In this document: positions 18,148-27,266 of the stretch, one piece after another
Layout of the letters: each line of letters begins with the position of its first letter
Numbering within the stretch: position 1 is the first letter of the stretch
Source: Vibrio mediterranei
GTDB lineage: Bacteria > Pseudomonadota > Gammaproteobacteria > Enterobacterales > Vibrionaceae
Direction: 5' to 3'
Assembly (NCBI RefSeq): GCF_900088415.1
Contig: NZ_FLLQ01000012.1
Coordinates: forward strand, 1 to 64,000
DNA length: 64,000 nucleotides
Translations under genes and position numbers: made by a program
Notes under the pieces: generated by a model
What the model was told of the DNA's origin: nothing
The model's database searches: none
What the model saw: only the letters and a program-made list of their open reading frames with translations

Positions 18148-19470
18148 TTAGTTGACCTTCTTTAGTCCAGCATTGATGTCTACGATATCTTGCTCGCTCA
18201 AAGTTCCTATCGCTTGCTTGAGCTGCACTTGCGATAAAATGTATTGGTAGCGTGCGTCAGACAGGTTCTTATTTGCTTGATAGACGTTCTGAGTGCTCTC
18301 TAGAACATCGACGATAGTGCGGGTGCCAACATTAAAGCCTTCTTGAGTGGCGGTAAGGGCTGATTCCGCGGAGATAACTGACTGTTTATAGGCTTGGATA
18401 GAACCGATGGAAGAACGAATATTATTATTAATGGCTCGAACATCTTTCTGTACTTCTCTGAACGTCGATTCCAAATCTTGGCTCGCAGAAACAAATTGAT
18501 ATTCAGCCTGCTTGGCTTCAGATGTGATGCGTCCACCAGAGTACACTGGTAAATCGATCGAAATTCCTAGGTTAAATAGGTTTTCATCGTCATCCATTTG
18601 TGCACCCGTCACTGGGTCATTAGGTTCGTTATAGTTTTTTGTATAGCTATAGTTCGATGTCAGTGAAATAGTCGGTAGATGGCCAGATTGAGCGAGAGAG
18701 ATCTGTTCCTTGGCAACATCTTTTTGAATGCGGTTTGCCAAAAGATCTAAGTTCTCATTTGTCGCCTGTGCGACGAGTTGATCAGCGTTTTTACTTGGTA
18801 ACGAAGTAGAGAATCGAGCAGTATCTAACACAGCCAAATTACTCGCTTGTTGTCCTGTAATGGCTCGCAACTCTTCATATTCGTTCTCGACATTGTTTTT
18901 GGCTTGGATTTCCTGAGCTAGAACACTGTCATATTGCGCTCGTGCATCTTGTACATCGGTGATTGGAGCAATACCAACATCAAAACGTTGTTCGGTTTGC
19001 ATTAGTTGCTTTGCCACGGCCTGTTTCTCGGCTTGAATAAACCGTAGGTCATCTTCGGCACGCAATACATTAAAATACGCCTCGGCGACGTTATAGATGA
19101 CTTGTTGCTGTGTAGACGCATAGCGTGCATCGGCTTCACGGGCACTTTTCTCCGAGATAGTGAGGGCTATCCAGCTGCTGCGATCATAAATGGATTGGGA
19201 CAATCCTAAGCTCAGATCCGTGGTGCTTCCGTCGGTTGTGTGACGATCGCTATCTTGATACGCGTAGCCTGCTGTTAGGTCGATCTGAGGTAGTAGTGCA
19301 CTTCGAGTAGAGTTAATGGCTTCAAAGGCAGAGTCTCTTTGTGCAGAAGCTTTAAGTAACTGAGGATCGTTTTGCTTAGCTAAGTCGTAGATTTCAGTCA
19401 AAGTATCCGCTTTTACCGAGCTAGCTATGGCTAATAAAATAAGCGGTGTAATTTTAAATGTGTTTTTCAT
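18148..19470 (-). CDS. TolC-family outer-membrane efflux/secretion channel
   Basis: 440 residues with a cleavable signal (MKNTFKITPLILLAIASSVKA) and the duplicated helical-hairpin layout of TolC: TLTEIYDLAKQNDPQL at the start of repeat 1, and IDLPVYSGGRITSEAKQAEYQF and VGTRTIVDVLESTQNVYQA in repeat 2. It forms the trimeric outer-membrane tunnel used by RND, HlyD/ABC or MFS partners. The RND operon and the AaeAB-like operon in the region lack their own TolC, so this may serve both. This is possibly a paralogue of the housekeeping tolC rather than that gene itself. Confidence 0.9.
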   Translation of the reverse strand: MKNTFKITPLILLAIASSVKADTLTEIYDLAKQNDPQLLKASAQRDSAFEAINSTRSALLPQIDLTAGYAYQDSDRHTTDGSTTDLSLGLSQSIYDRSSWIALTISEKSAREADARYASTQQQVIYNVAEAYFNVLRAEDDLRFIQAEKQAVAKQLMQTEQRFDVGIAPITDVQDARAQYDSVLAQEIQAKNNVENEYEELRAITGQQASNLAVLDTARFSTSLPSKNADQLVAQATNENLDLLANRIQKDVAKEQISLAQSGHLPTISLTSNYSYTKNYNEPNDPVTGAQMDDDENLFNLGISIDLPVYSGGRITSEAKQAEYQFVSASQDLESTFREVQKDVRAINNNIRSSIGSIQAYKQSVISAESALTATQEGFNVGTRTIVDVLESTQNVYQANKNLSDARYQYILSQVQLKQAIGTLSEQDIVDINAGLKKVN

Positions 19471-19512
19471 TCTAATGCCGTAAAGGTAGTTAATATTGTT
19501 GTAATGACAGTG

Positions 19513-20385
19513 TTAGGCTGCGTTAGCCATCGGTATGTGACCCATTAGGTTCTTTAGCTTTGCTAACGTGGCGACTTCAATTTGACGAATTCGCTCAGCG
19601 GATAGTTGGTGCTTGTCTGCTAACTCTGAGAGTGTGGCTTTTTCGTTGGTTAGCCATCGATGAAAAATAATATCTTTGCTGCGCTCATCTAACTTTTGTA
19701 TTGCAATCTTTAGCTCGGAAGATAGGTGGTTACTCCAATTTTCTTCTTCATGATTGTCTGCGAAATCGTCGCGATGCTCGCGAAAATAATTATCTTCAGT
19801 ATATGGGCAGTGAAATTCTTCATCATAATTATGACTTTCTAACTGTTTATCTTTATTAGATAGTCGTCCATCCATTACAAATACATCCCTCACTCGTACT
19901 TTTAGATTTTTCGCAATATCTTTCGCTTGTTCTTCACTTACCCAGCCAGAATCATTTTTGTGCTTTCTCAAGTTAAAAAATAATTTTCTCTGTTCTTTCG
20001 TTGTTGCAACTTTTACCATGCTCCAATTCTTGATTATGTATTCGTTAATTTCTGACTTTATCCAGTGAATAGCGAAAGAAACTAATCGAATTCCTCGAGC
20101 AGGGTTGAACTTCTTTATTGCTTTTATTAGTCCAACATTGCCAGCTTGAATAATGTCTAAAGTAGACATACCGTAGCCAACGAAATTTTTGGCAATGTAA
20201 GCAACATATCTTAAATGAGGCAGTATCAGCTCATTTAACGATTGTGAGCAATTTTCTGTAACTACTTTATTAGCTAGTGTCCTTTCTTTTTCTTCACTAA
20301 GTAATGGATACTTGCTAATTGAGCCTAAGTAGTGCGAGAGACTATCTTTAGACTCTGCATTGGTGAAATATGATGAAGCTGACAT
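19513..20385 (-). CDS. RpoH-family alternative sigma factor, copy 1
   Basis: 290 residues. Region 2 (LPHLRYVAYIAKNFVGYGMSTLDIIQAGNVGLIKA, FNPARGIRLVSFAIHWIK) is followed directly by the RpoH box QRKLFFNLRKHK, the hallmark of heat-shock sigma-32. Region 4 ends with an HTH (TLSELADKHQLSAERIRQIE). A strongly acidic linker (about 190-225) replaces the usual region 3 sequence. By family it directs core RNA polymerase to CTTGAA/CCCCAT-like promoters, but promoter contacts may have shifted. A close paralogue lies at 37483. Both share the leader TATCGGAGAA/CATCGGAGAA. It is unlikely to be the housekeeping rpoH, which sits next to ftsX. Confidence 0.85.
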   Translation of the reverse strand: MSASSYFTNAESKDSLSHYLGSISKYPLLSEEKERTLANKVVTENCSQSLNELILPHLRYVAYIAKNFVGYGMSTLDIIQAGNVGLIKAIKKFNPARGIRLVSFAIHWIKSEINEYIIKNWSMVKVATTKEQRKLFFNLRKHKNDSGWVSEEQAKDIAKNLKVRVRDVFVMDGRLSNKDKQLESHNYDEEFHCPYTEDNYFREHRDDFADNHEEENWSNHLSSELKIAIQKLDERSKDIIFHRWLTNEKATLSELADKHQLSAERIRQIEVATLAKLKNLMGHIPMANAA

Positions 20386-20678
20386 TTCTTCTCCGATGTA
20401 TTTGTTGAATTAGAATTTTCGAGAAGTTTATGTCATGAGTTACCACTTGTAATCATGGATAAATTAGACTCTGCTACATTTTATTTTTTACATGTAAAAC
20501 AATGGATTACTATGTGTTTTTATTGGGATTTTATCGCCTCTTTATGAGGTTTTATCTAGCTGGTTTATGATTTTTATGAGGTTTAAAAAGCTATTATTTA
20601 ACCTTTATTTTACGTTGATTTTTGTAGCGGAATTTTCAGTTAGAGTAGTTGTAAATCAACCAACAAGCTGGAATTAAC

Positions 20679-21083
20679 ATGAAAAGTCTAAAGCTAACTC
20701 TCCTTATCGGTTTAATTATTTCTCCTCAAGTATTTGCCGATAATCTAATCATCGATACAAAAGGTATTGACCAAGAAAAATACAGTGCAGATATGTATCA
20801 ATGTCAACAATTAAGTGACCAAGTACAACAGCAAAATGTTGAAGGTACAGGACGCACTACGATTAAACATATGGGACGTGCTGCTGCCTTAGGTGCTGGT
20901 GCAGCCGCAATTGGTGGTGGTTCTGGTTCAGAAGGCGCAGGAATTGGCGCAGGAATTGGTTTAGTAACAGGTGTATTAGGCAGTTCTGCTGAAAAACAAC
21001 AAGCTGAAGCGAATTATCAAAGTGAGAAAGATACCGTTATGCGCAATTGTATGAAAGAGCGTGGTTACACAATTCTTAACTAA
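20679..21083 (+). CDS. Glycine-zipper envelope protein
   Basis: 134 residues. Signal peptide (MKSLKLTLLIGLIISPQVFA), then YSADMYQCQQLSDQV, then a Gly/Ala/Ser-rich zipper (about 63-105; AAALGAGAAAIGGG and GIGAGIGLVTGVLG), then a CMKERGY tail. The two cysteines could form a disulfide. The pattern is that of glycine-zipper outer-membrane-associated proteins of unknown role. It is transcribed away from sigma copy 1 and followed 78 bp later by an outer-membrane barrel gene. Confidence 0.65.
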   Translation: MKSLKLTLLIGLIISPQVFADNLIIDTKGIDQEKYSADMYQCQQLSDQVQQQNVEGTGRTTIKHMGRAAALGAGAAAIGGGSGSEGAGIGAGIGLVTGVLGSSAEKQQAEANYQSEKDTVMRNCMKERGYTILN

Positions 21084-21161
21084 TCTCAGTTTTCAATATA
21101 TTTGTGAGTACTAAATAAAATACATGATCACGATATATTAACCATTATAAGAGTAATCAGA

Positions 21162-22220
21162 ATGAAAAAGGCAGTATTGTCGACAATTCTTCTCGCCATT
21201 ATTTCTTCACCGAGTTATGCGGATAGCACAATGCCAAATAATGAAGATATTTGGTTGCAATCGAGAGAGGATATTAAGCAGGCACGAAGAGAAGCGAGAA
21301 ATGCAACACGAACTGGTGATGTTGTAGCAACTAAAGAGCTAACAGAACAGAAAAAGCTCGATAGGAAATGGCAACATGCGCTTCCATTTTACGCTCAGAA
21401 TGCAATTGACCTGGGCTTTGATTTACCGTTGCCTTTTTCATTGTCGATTATTCCTACTTATACTGAGCAGAATATTGGCTTTAATAATCTAAATGTTAAT
21501 GTAGGCAATGTGTCATTAGGTGATGTGGTTGATTTAAACCAAATCGACTTTGGCAATCCTGATGTCAAAACTGCGACATTGCAACTAAGAGCAGCCGCTT
21601 GGTTATTTCCATTCATGCAAGTAGGCGCCCATGTAGGGCGTTTTGATGGTAATACGGATCTTAATGTAACAATACCTGGCTCGGTGTTCCCTGGTACGTT
21701 ATCTGACAAGTTAGCGAATTCTAAAGTGACGTGTAACCGCTTCAATGACTACTGTGGTGACAAGTTATCGAATGCATTGAACAACCTACCCTCTCTATCT
21801 TTTTCTCCAGAATTTAAGGGTTGGAACTATGGAATATCGACGAACTTTGTTGCTGGTTTTGGAGAATACTTTGGTGTGTTACCAATCAGTTATACATGGT
21901 CTCAAACTGATGATGGTCGTACATCGAGTCAAACCATTGCTGTGAGCCCTCGTGTAGGACGGTCTTATCACATTGAAAACTGGGGTCTATTTAGTCCATA
22001 CATTGGTGTTTCGTATATGAATAACACCGGTACAACAAGTGAAACAGATGCGTTAGATATCCAAGGCTTGAGTTACAGCATTGATCAGTACAATACGAAT
22101 GATTGGTCAGGCATTGTTGGCTTTAACTGGAACTTAGCGAGAAGCTATGGTGTCTCCGCTGAGGCTAATATTGGTGAAGGTCGAAAAAGCGTAATGGCTA
22201 TGTTGACCTATCGATGGTAG
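21162..22220 (+). CDS. Predicted outer-membrane beta-barrel protein
   Basis: 352 residues. Signal peptide (ends SPSYA), an Arg-rich helical segment (SREDIKQARREARNATRTGD), then alternating amphipathic strands and a C-terminal YRW, the aromatic end typical of barrels inserted by BAM. Two cysteines (CNRFNDYCGD) are close enough for a loop disulfide. I cannot assign a named family; the strand repeats (GWNYGISTNFVAGFG, WGLFSPYIGVSYMN) resemble vibrio proteins of unknown role. Likely co-transcribed with the glycine-zipper gene. Confidence 0.6.
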   Translation: MKKAVLSTILLAIISSPSYADSTMPNNEDIWLQSREDIKQARREARNATRTGDVVATKELTEQKKLDRKWQHALPFYAQNAIDLGFDLPLPFSLSIIPTYTEQNIGFNNLNVNVGNVSLGDVVDLNQIDFGNPDVKTATLQLRAAAWLFPFMQVGAHVGRFDGNTDLNVTIPGSVFPGTLSDKLANSKVTCNRFNDYCGDKLSNALNNLPSLSFSPEFKGWNYGISTNFVAGFGEYFGVLPISYTWSQTDDGRTSSQTIAVSPRVGRSYHIENWGLFSPYIGVSYMNNTGTTSETDALDIQGLSYSIDQYNTNDWSGIVGFNWNLARSYGVSAEANIGEGRKSVMAMLTYRW

Positions 22221-22247
22221 TGATTGTTCCAAATCCTCCGTAAATAG

Positions 22248-22281
22248 AAGGGCAGTGTGGTATTAACCACGCTGCCCTTTT
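22248..22281. terminator. Bidirectional intrinsic terminator
   Basis: AAGGGCAGTGTGG / CCACGCTGCCCTT stem (one G-T pair), T-run after; between the barrel gene and regulator copy 1. Confidence 0.8.
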
Positions 22282-22285
22282 TGAC

Positions 22286-23875
22286 TTATACTGCGTCATT
22301 CTCGCTTAAGCTTGTTTCTACCTTTTTCTTGATATCGGAAAGGTCGCTATTGAAGAACAACACTTCAGATAGATTTAGAACTTGAATAGTTGAGGACTCT
22401 AGGACAGCGTGGTAATAGAACTCTTCAGCCGCGTCTCTATTGCCTGTTAGTTCTGAGGCTTTCGCATTTAAAATATAGAAAAACACAGTGCGCCGTTCAT
22501 GAGGAATGGTTTGTAATATGGTCTTCGCTTGCAATGGTTCATCGTTGGTCAACGCCATCATAGCACTAGCTTCAAGAACTCTTGGCGTAGTTTGATTGGC
22601 GCTAGCAAACTGTTCAAACTTCAGCAAAGTCTCTGTGTTTAACTGCTCTAGATATTGTGCCATGTTGTGTGGCGGATCAAGGTACATTCTGGACACGTTA
22701 AAAATATAGCCGGTAGCGACAACGTAAGGGTTGTCTGGCGAAAGTTTTTTGGCCTCTTCAATGAGCTCAATGGCTCTGGTATGAGTATAGTCATGATAAG
22801 ACGCGCCAATTGACGTCAAAGCTGACTCAATTGATGCAGCTTCGTTAGGAAGTTCATCGACCAAATCCGCGATTAGTGACTTTTCAATTTCGATATTAAA
22901 TGAATCCAACAAATCGTCTAACGACTTTTTCAAAGACGGCTTCAGCATGTCTTCTGTAACTCGATATTTGCGATCAAGATGTTTATGGCCAGATATGCGA
23001 TTCACGTATTCAATTTCAATGTAGTCTTGGTTATCGCGTTTGGATGCTGCAAATTTAAGTTCATTTGCCGCTACTTTAGATGCTGGACCGTCATAGATGA
23101 CACGATAATACTTATAGGTTTTTAGCAGTTCCAAAAGCTTTTTGGTAAACCCTACTTTCAGATCATCGCGTAGGACTCCATCTTCAAGAATGACGTGAAT
23201 ATAACGAGGCTCAAGAGATAGGTAACTTGGTGTGGCAATGGGCTCGATGACTTTTGCAGCGGCTCGATCATTTTGTTTTACGTGCAGATAGCTTGCACCC
23301 ACACCTATGCCGATAACGAGTAATGCCGCGGTTGCAATCCAGCGCTTCCTAAAACCAGTTTTCTTTGTTGCAGTTTGCATGGCGGGGCGTTGACGTACTG
23401 GCTCAGCCGCTGAGGCTTCGACTTCCGTGCTTGCTCCTGCTTCAGGGAGAACAATATCGGTTGTTTCAGGTGCCGACTCGTCTCGCAAAACATCAATTTT
23501 TTCAGAGACAGAATCAGTGGTTTCGATGACAGGTTGAGGTGTTTCTATGACTTTTTCAACAGTCGCATCGAGCTTATATCCACGTTTTGGAACCGTGACA
23601 ATGTAGCCATATGGGTGGTTGCCGTGCTGTTTGAGTATCTTCCTTAGCTCAAAAATAGCTTGAGTGATAACTTGGTCTGTTAGGATTGACCCGTTCCACA
23701 CTTCGTTAATAAGTTCGTCTCTTGAGAACACGGTGTCGGGATTTTCACATAAGAAGTGAAAAAGCTTGGATAGCCTGTTATCAATGACGATATCTTCTCC
23801 ATGCAAAACGAACTTGTCTTCGTATGGATAAAACACCCAATCATCTATTTTAAATTGTATTTTTTGATTTTTCAT
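22286..23875 (-). CDS. CadC/ToxR-type membrane-anchored winged-helix regulator, copy 1
   Basis: 529 residues. Residues 1-105 form an OmpR/ToxR-type winged helix (FSRDELINEVWNGSILTDQVITQAIFELRKIL, VPKRGYKLDA). A Pro/Glu-rich linker follows, then one transmembrane helix (about 179-197, WIATAALLVIGIGVGASYL). The remaining 330-residue periplasmic domain is mostly helical and TPR-like (ASELTGNRDAAEEFYYHAVLESSTIQV). This is the CadC layout, where the periplasmic domain senses pH or ligand and the cytoplasmic part activates genes. Upstream lies a 36-bp block nearly identical to that before the paralogue at 35130. Convergent with the barrel gene; faces away from aspartate decarboxylase. Confidence 0.85.
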   Translation of the reverse strand: MKNQKIQFKIDDWVFYPYEDKFVLHGEDIVIDNRLSKLFHFLCENPDTVFSRDELINEVWNGSILTDQVITQAIFELRKILKQHGNHPYGYIVTVPKRGYKLDATVEKVIETPQPVIETTDSVSEKIDVLRDESAPETTDIVLPEAGASTEVEASAAEPVRQRPAMQTATKKTGFRKRWIATAALLVIGIGVGASYLHVKQNDRAAAKVIEPIATPSYLSLEPRYIHVILEDGVLRDDLKVGFTKKLLELLKTYKYYRVIYDGPASKVAANELKFAASKRDNQDYIEIEYVNRISGHKHLDRKYRVTEDMLKPSLKKSLDDLLDSFNIEIEKSLIADLVDELPNEAASIESALTSIGASYHDYTHTRAIELIEEAKKLSPDNPYVVATGYIFNVSRMYLDPPHNMAQYLEQLNTETLLKFEQFASANQTTPRVLEASAMMALTNDEPLQAKTILQTIPHERRTVFFYILNAKASELTGNRDAAEEFYYHAVLESSTIQVLNLSEVLFFNSDLSDIKKKVETSLSENDAV

Positions 23876-23890
23876 AGACCATTCATAACT

Positions 23891-23926
23891 TACTGTATCT
23901 AATAAAGAAGTATTGGATAGTATTGG
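23891..23926 (-). promoter_or_regulatory. Conserved 36-bp block before regulator copy 1 (candidate autoregulatory site)
   Basis: Read on the minus strand, CCAATA occurs twice, 10 bp apart, followed by CTTCTTTATTAGATACAGTA. It matches 30 of 36 bases at 35079-35114 and ends exactly 15 nt before the ATG in both genes. Direct repeats one helical turn apart are typical sites for tandem winged-helix proteins. Confidence 0.6.
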
Positions 23927-23934
23927 TGAAAATA

Positions 23935-23968
23935 CAAAAAAAACCTCGATACATTTTTGTAACGAGGC
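23935..23968 (-). terminator. Intrinsic terminator of the aspartate decarboxylase gene
   Basis: CCTCG(A)TAC / GTA(A)CGAGG stem, with an eight-base A-run on the plus strand, which is a U-run in minus-strand transcripts. Confidence 0.75.
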
Positions 23969-23987
23969 TTTCAGCGCTAAGAATTGA

Positions 23988-25586
23988 CTATCGATTGTTC
24001 AAATAAGTTTGATAGTAGCTTTCTAAAACGGCATTGATTGCTGTTGAAATTGTCGCATAAGCCGACTGTGGCAAGTTAGCGAGAGAGACACGTAGTGACC
24101 ATTCTGGAGCATCAAAACCACCACCAGGCATGACCACAATACTACTTTCTTCGGCTAGGCGAACTAGGAAGTCTAGCGGTTCATAGCCTTCTTGCATCCA
24201 GGCAAAGAAATCACTGCTGTACGCAGATGTTGCTAGGTCTTGGATATTAATCTCAACGTAATAGAAAGCGCCATTACTGTTGTCTTCAGCGATGGTTGGC
24301 TCAGTCAGCGATTTTTCCATGAGTGTGTGATAGCGAGCACGTACGATGCGTTTAGCGTTATCTTGGTATTCTTTACCACCTTCTAGTAGAGCAAGCAGAG
24401 AAAACAGTGCCATTTGGATTTGTTGTGGAGTAGACAGTCCAGCAGTGTGGTTTAGAGCAACTGCACGGCTATCAGCAACAAGTCGGTCGATGAACTTGAT
24501 ATTTGCAGGATCAAGACTGATACCACTATAGCGTCGAGTCAGTTCTTGACGTGTAGATTCTGGTAGATCCTGAATCATCTTATCAAGATTGTTGTCTTCA
24601 TTTAGGGCAATTACGCCCAAACGCCAACCAGTTGCACCGAAGTATTTCGAGTATGAGTACACCAGAATAGTATTTTTGGGTGCTAACATTGCCAATGAGG
24701 TGAAGTTATCGGTGAACGTACCGTACACATCATCAGTCAGCACGATCAGCTCTGGGCGCTCATTGGCGATATCTGCAATTTTCTGCAGTGTTTCATCGCT
24801 CAGTTTCACTGAAGCTGGGTTACTTGGGTTAACGAGGAAGAAGGCTTTGATTTTAGGGTCACGAAGCTTTTCTAGTTCGCTATCTGGGATTTGCCATTGT
24901 GTCTCTTCTGATGCCATTATCTCTACTTTGTTTAAGCTGTAGTCTTCAAGCTCTGGCATTTCTAGATAAGGTGTAAACACTGGTGCACCAATGGCAATGT
25001 TATCTCCTTTATTTAGAAGACGGTTGGTTTTCAATGTGTTGAAGATATATACCATCGCAGCAGTGCCGCCTTCGACAGCAAACAAATCAAAGTGAGAGTC
25101 TGGTAAACCAGCTTTGCTGCCCATCTCTTGTTCAATGTATTTACGAGAAATGAACTCGCAGTTTTTAAGCATGCGATCAGGTACAGGGTAGTTATCGCCC
25201 AGAATGCCTTCTACCCATTCATAGATGAGCTCATCCGCATCAAGTTTGTGTTCAGTTGTTAAGAAGCTAAATGCATTTAGAAGAAAACGAACGCCTTCAT
25301 TCTGTTCATGGTCGTCACAGAATGACAGAAAGCGCGTTGAGATATTGTCTTTTTCACTCATGCCGCCAAAACCAGGGTATTGAGAGTAGGTTGCTTTAGA
25401 TTCTTGTAGAGCAAACATACCTAACTGGAAAAATGCGTCTCTTGGCACTGTCGCTACCCAGTTTGGGTTGCCTCGACCAGCATTTATCATAGCGTGATCT
25501 TTGTTTTCAGCAGCAAGCTTCATCAGTGTATCTTTTACTTCAAATGGGCTAAGCGTTTCTAGCTGTTTTTCGTCATTACGATTCAT
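23988..25586 (-). CDS. asdA: Aspartate 4-decarboxylase / aspartate aminotransferase (fold type I PLP)
   Basis: 532 residues from the ATG at 25586, which follows a GGA ribosome site better than the upstream TTG (25598). The PLP lysine lies in SYSKYFGATGWRLG (Lys314), preceded by VNPSNPASVKL and LTDDVYGTF, with the long insertions of bacterial L-aspartate 4-decarboxylases. The enzyme turns aspartate into alanine and CO2 and consumes a proton, so it alkalinises the cytoplasm. With an aspartate/alanine antiporter it can build proton-motive force. It begins 60 bp after a His-rich small protein gene and likely shares its transcript. An AspT-type antiporter lies 14 kb away beside gadB, not here. Confidence 0.92.
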   Translation of the reverse strand: MNRNDEKQLETLSPFEVKDTLMKLAAENKDHAMINAGRGNPNWVATVPRDAFFQLGMFALQESKATYSQYPGFGGMSEKDNISTRFLSFCDDHEQNEGVRFLLNAFSFLTTEHKLDADELIYEWVEGILGDNYPVPDRMLKNCEFISRKYIEQEMGSKAGLPDSHFDLFAVEGGTAAMVYIFNTLKTNRLLNKGDNIAIGAPVFTPYLEMPELEDYSLNKVEIMASEETQWQIPDSELEKLRDPKIKAFFLVNPSNPASVKLSDETLQKIADIANERPELIVLTDDVYGTFTDNFTSLAMLAPKNTILVYSYSKYFGATGWRLGVIALNEDNNLDKMIQDLPESTRQELTRRYSGISLDPANIKFIDRLVADSRAVALNHTAGLSTPQQIQMALFSLLALLEGGKEYQDNAKRIVRARYHTLMEKSLTEPTIAEDNSNGAFYYVEINIQDLATSAYSSDFFAWMQEGYEPLDFLVRLAEESSIVVMPGGGFDAPEWSLRVSLANLPQSAYATISTAINAVLESYYQTYLNNR

Positions 25587-25646
25587 TTTCGATTCCAAAT
25601 ATTATTTTATAAGCGCAGTTATTACGCTAGGGATATATTAATTCTC

Positions 25647-25916
25647 TTACTTAGAACTTGTTTTATGATGAGTTCTAGAAGAAGTTTTGTGGCTGTGCTT
25701 TTTATCATGGTGATGTTTTTCATGATGACCATCTGAGTGGTGATTAACTAAATGTTTATGGCCTTCGTTTTTACCACCATGTTTTTGGTGAGGATGAGTT
25801 TTAACTTTATCTTCAAATTCCAAGTGGTCTTTATTGTGTTTATGCTCCACATCACCATAGATTCTTTTCATCTTCTCTGAGGTGGTGTGTTTTGTATGTT
25901 GCATTTTCTCTGACAT
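25647..25916 (-). CDS. Small histidine-rich protein, copy 1
   Basis: 89 residues from ATG 25916 (strong AGGAG 7 nt upstream; a longer reading to 25973 lacks a good site). Pattern: MSEKMQHTKHTTSEKMKRIYGDVEHKHNKDHLEFEDK, then about 50 residues dominated by His and Lys, many as HH or HK. No signal peptide. A paralogue lies at 48083-48313, sharing MQHTK..T.EKM..YG..VEHKHNKDHL.F.DK. His clusters could buffer protons around pH 6 or bind metal. Its place directly upstream of the aspartate decarboxylase favours acid buffering, but this is inference; no family is recognised. Confidence 0.7.
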   Translation of the reverse strand: MSEKMQHTKHTTSEKMKRIYGDVEHKHNKDHLEFEDKVKTHPHQKHGGKNEGHKHLVNHHSDGHHEKHHHDKKHSHKTSSRTHHKTSSK

Positions 25917-26153
25917 AGTCTTACTCCTAATTAAGTACCCGGATACTTTAATCTTTCTCCTTTGATAAAACATGAAATTACCATCATTGTTTTATATTTT
26001 ATCCTTTCTTTGTTTTCTGTAAGATGTTGATTTTTAATGTTTATATTTTGTTTATTGAACATTATGCATTGATTATCCAAGAGTTATTAAATTCTCTCTC
26101 TATCACGGTAGATTAAATGTGTTCTCAACGTTAAACATTATTAAGTGAAGGTT

Positions 26154-27251
26154 ATGTCTAAGAAAGCAATATCAATAGTCCTAGCTGTAGTAGTATTAAT
26201 ACTGCTATTTGTTTTCGGATTTAATAGTTTTAAAAATCATATGATCGCTAAAAAAATCAGCGAGTATAAAGCACCTGCTGTTTCTGTAACTGCTATTACA
26301 TCTAAAAAAGATAGCTGGGAACAAAACATCCAAGCAGTAGGTCAAATTACATCTAAACAATCTACAGAAGTTACCAGTCAAATTTCCGGTCAGGTTAAAG
26401 CAATCAACTTTAATTCCGGTCAAACGGTAAATAAGGGTGATGTTATCGTTCAACTTGATGACTCATTACTACAAGCAAAATACCGCAGCCAACTTGCAAA
26501 GCAGAAATTGGCAAAGATCGAACTTCAACGTCAGGTGAAACTTCTTAAAACCAAAAGCACAGCAAAAAACTCGGTAGATAAAGCGCAAGCTCAATATGAC
26601 GCAGAGTCGGCAGACCTTGCTTACATTAAGTCGCAAATTGACTTTATGAGCATCAAAGCCCCGTTTGCTGGCAAATTAGGTATTCGCACCATCGATCTTG
26701 GTGATTACATCAATCCAGGTGCACTTATTGTTGAGTTAGAAAGTATTAACGACAACTTCATCGATATCTCAGTTTCAGAAGACTTTCAGCCACAGCTTGC
26801 ATTAGGACAAAAGGTGACTTTTACCAATGATGCCTATGGAGACAAAACATTCTCGGCGATTGTTTCCGCTATCCAGCCATCATCAGATGAGCAGTCACAC
26901 AACATCAGTGTGCGTGCAGAAGTAGAAGGCGATGGAAACCAACTTGTGAGTGGCATGTACATCAACGCAAAAATAACGTTAGGCAGTGAAGTTGCGATTG
27001 TTCCCGTACCAAAAGTTGCTATCTCTTACTCTCTTTATGGCGACAGCGTCTTTGTCGTGAAAAATGAAAATGGTCAACAAGTTGTCGAGCAGAAGTTAGT
27101 CGAAATTGGCCCCCGCAAAGATGACTTAGTCGGCATTGTGTCAGGCTTAGAGCGAGGCGAAATCGTTGTGACTTCCAACCAACAACAACTTAAGAAAGGA
27201 ACCGTGGTTAAGATCAATAACTCAACTCCGTTTCCTAAAACATTTAAGTAA
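26154..27251 (+). CDS. RND efflux periplasmic adaptor (membrane fusion protein)
   Basis: 365 residues from ATG 26154, preceded by GAAGG; a GTG at 26145 lies within that site. One N-terminal membrane anchor (ISIVLAVVVLILLFVFGF), then lipoyl half (GQVKAINFNSGQTVNKGDVIVQLDD), coiled-coil hairpin, second lipoyl half (IKAPFAGKLGIRTIDLGDYINPG), beta-barrel and membrane-proximal domains. Bridges an RND pump and an outer-membrane channel. Followed 15 nt later by the pump gene and then by an Omp85-like gene overlapping the pump stop, forming one operon. Confidence 0.92.
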   Translation: MSKKAISIVLAVVVLILLFVFGFNSFKNHMIAKKISEYKAPAVSVTAITSKKDSWEQNIQAVGQITSKQSTEVTSQISGQVKAINFNSGQTVNKGDVIVQLDDSLLQAKYRSQLAKQKLAKIELQRQVKLLKTKSTAKNSVDKAQAQYDAESADLAYIKSQIDFMSIKAPFAGKLGIRTIDLGDYINPGALIVELESINDNFIDISVSEDFQPQLALGQKVTFTNDAYGDKTFSAIVSAIQPSSDEQSHNISVRAEVEGDGNQLVSGMYINAKITLGSEVAIVPVPKVAISYSLYGDSVFVVKNENGQQVVEQKLVEIGPRKDDLVGIVSGLERGEIVVTSNQQQLKKGTVVKINNSTPFPKTFK

Positions 27252-27266
27252 TAAATAGGCAAAATT

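Noticed and set aside
25593..25626. Stretch after asdA start resembling the regulator block (CCAAATATT...TTTATAAG..CAGTTA)
   Set aside because: It lies in the short gap inside the His-rich/asdA operon and in opposite orientation to the genes; similarity may be AT-rich chance.
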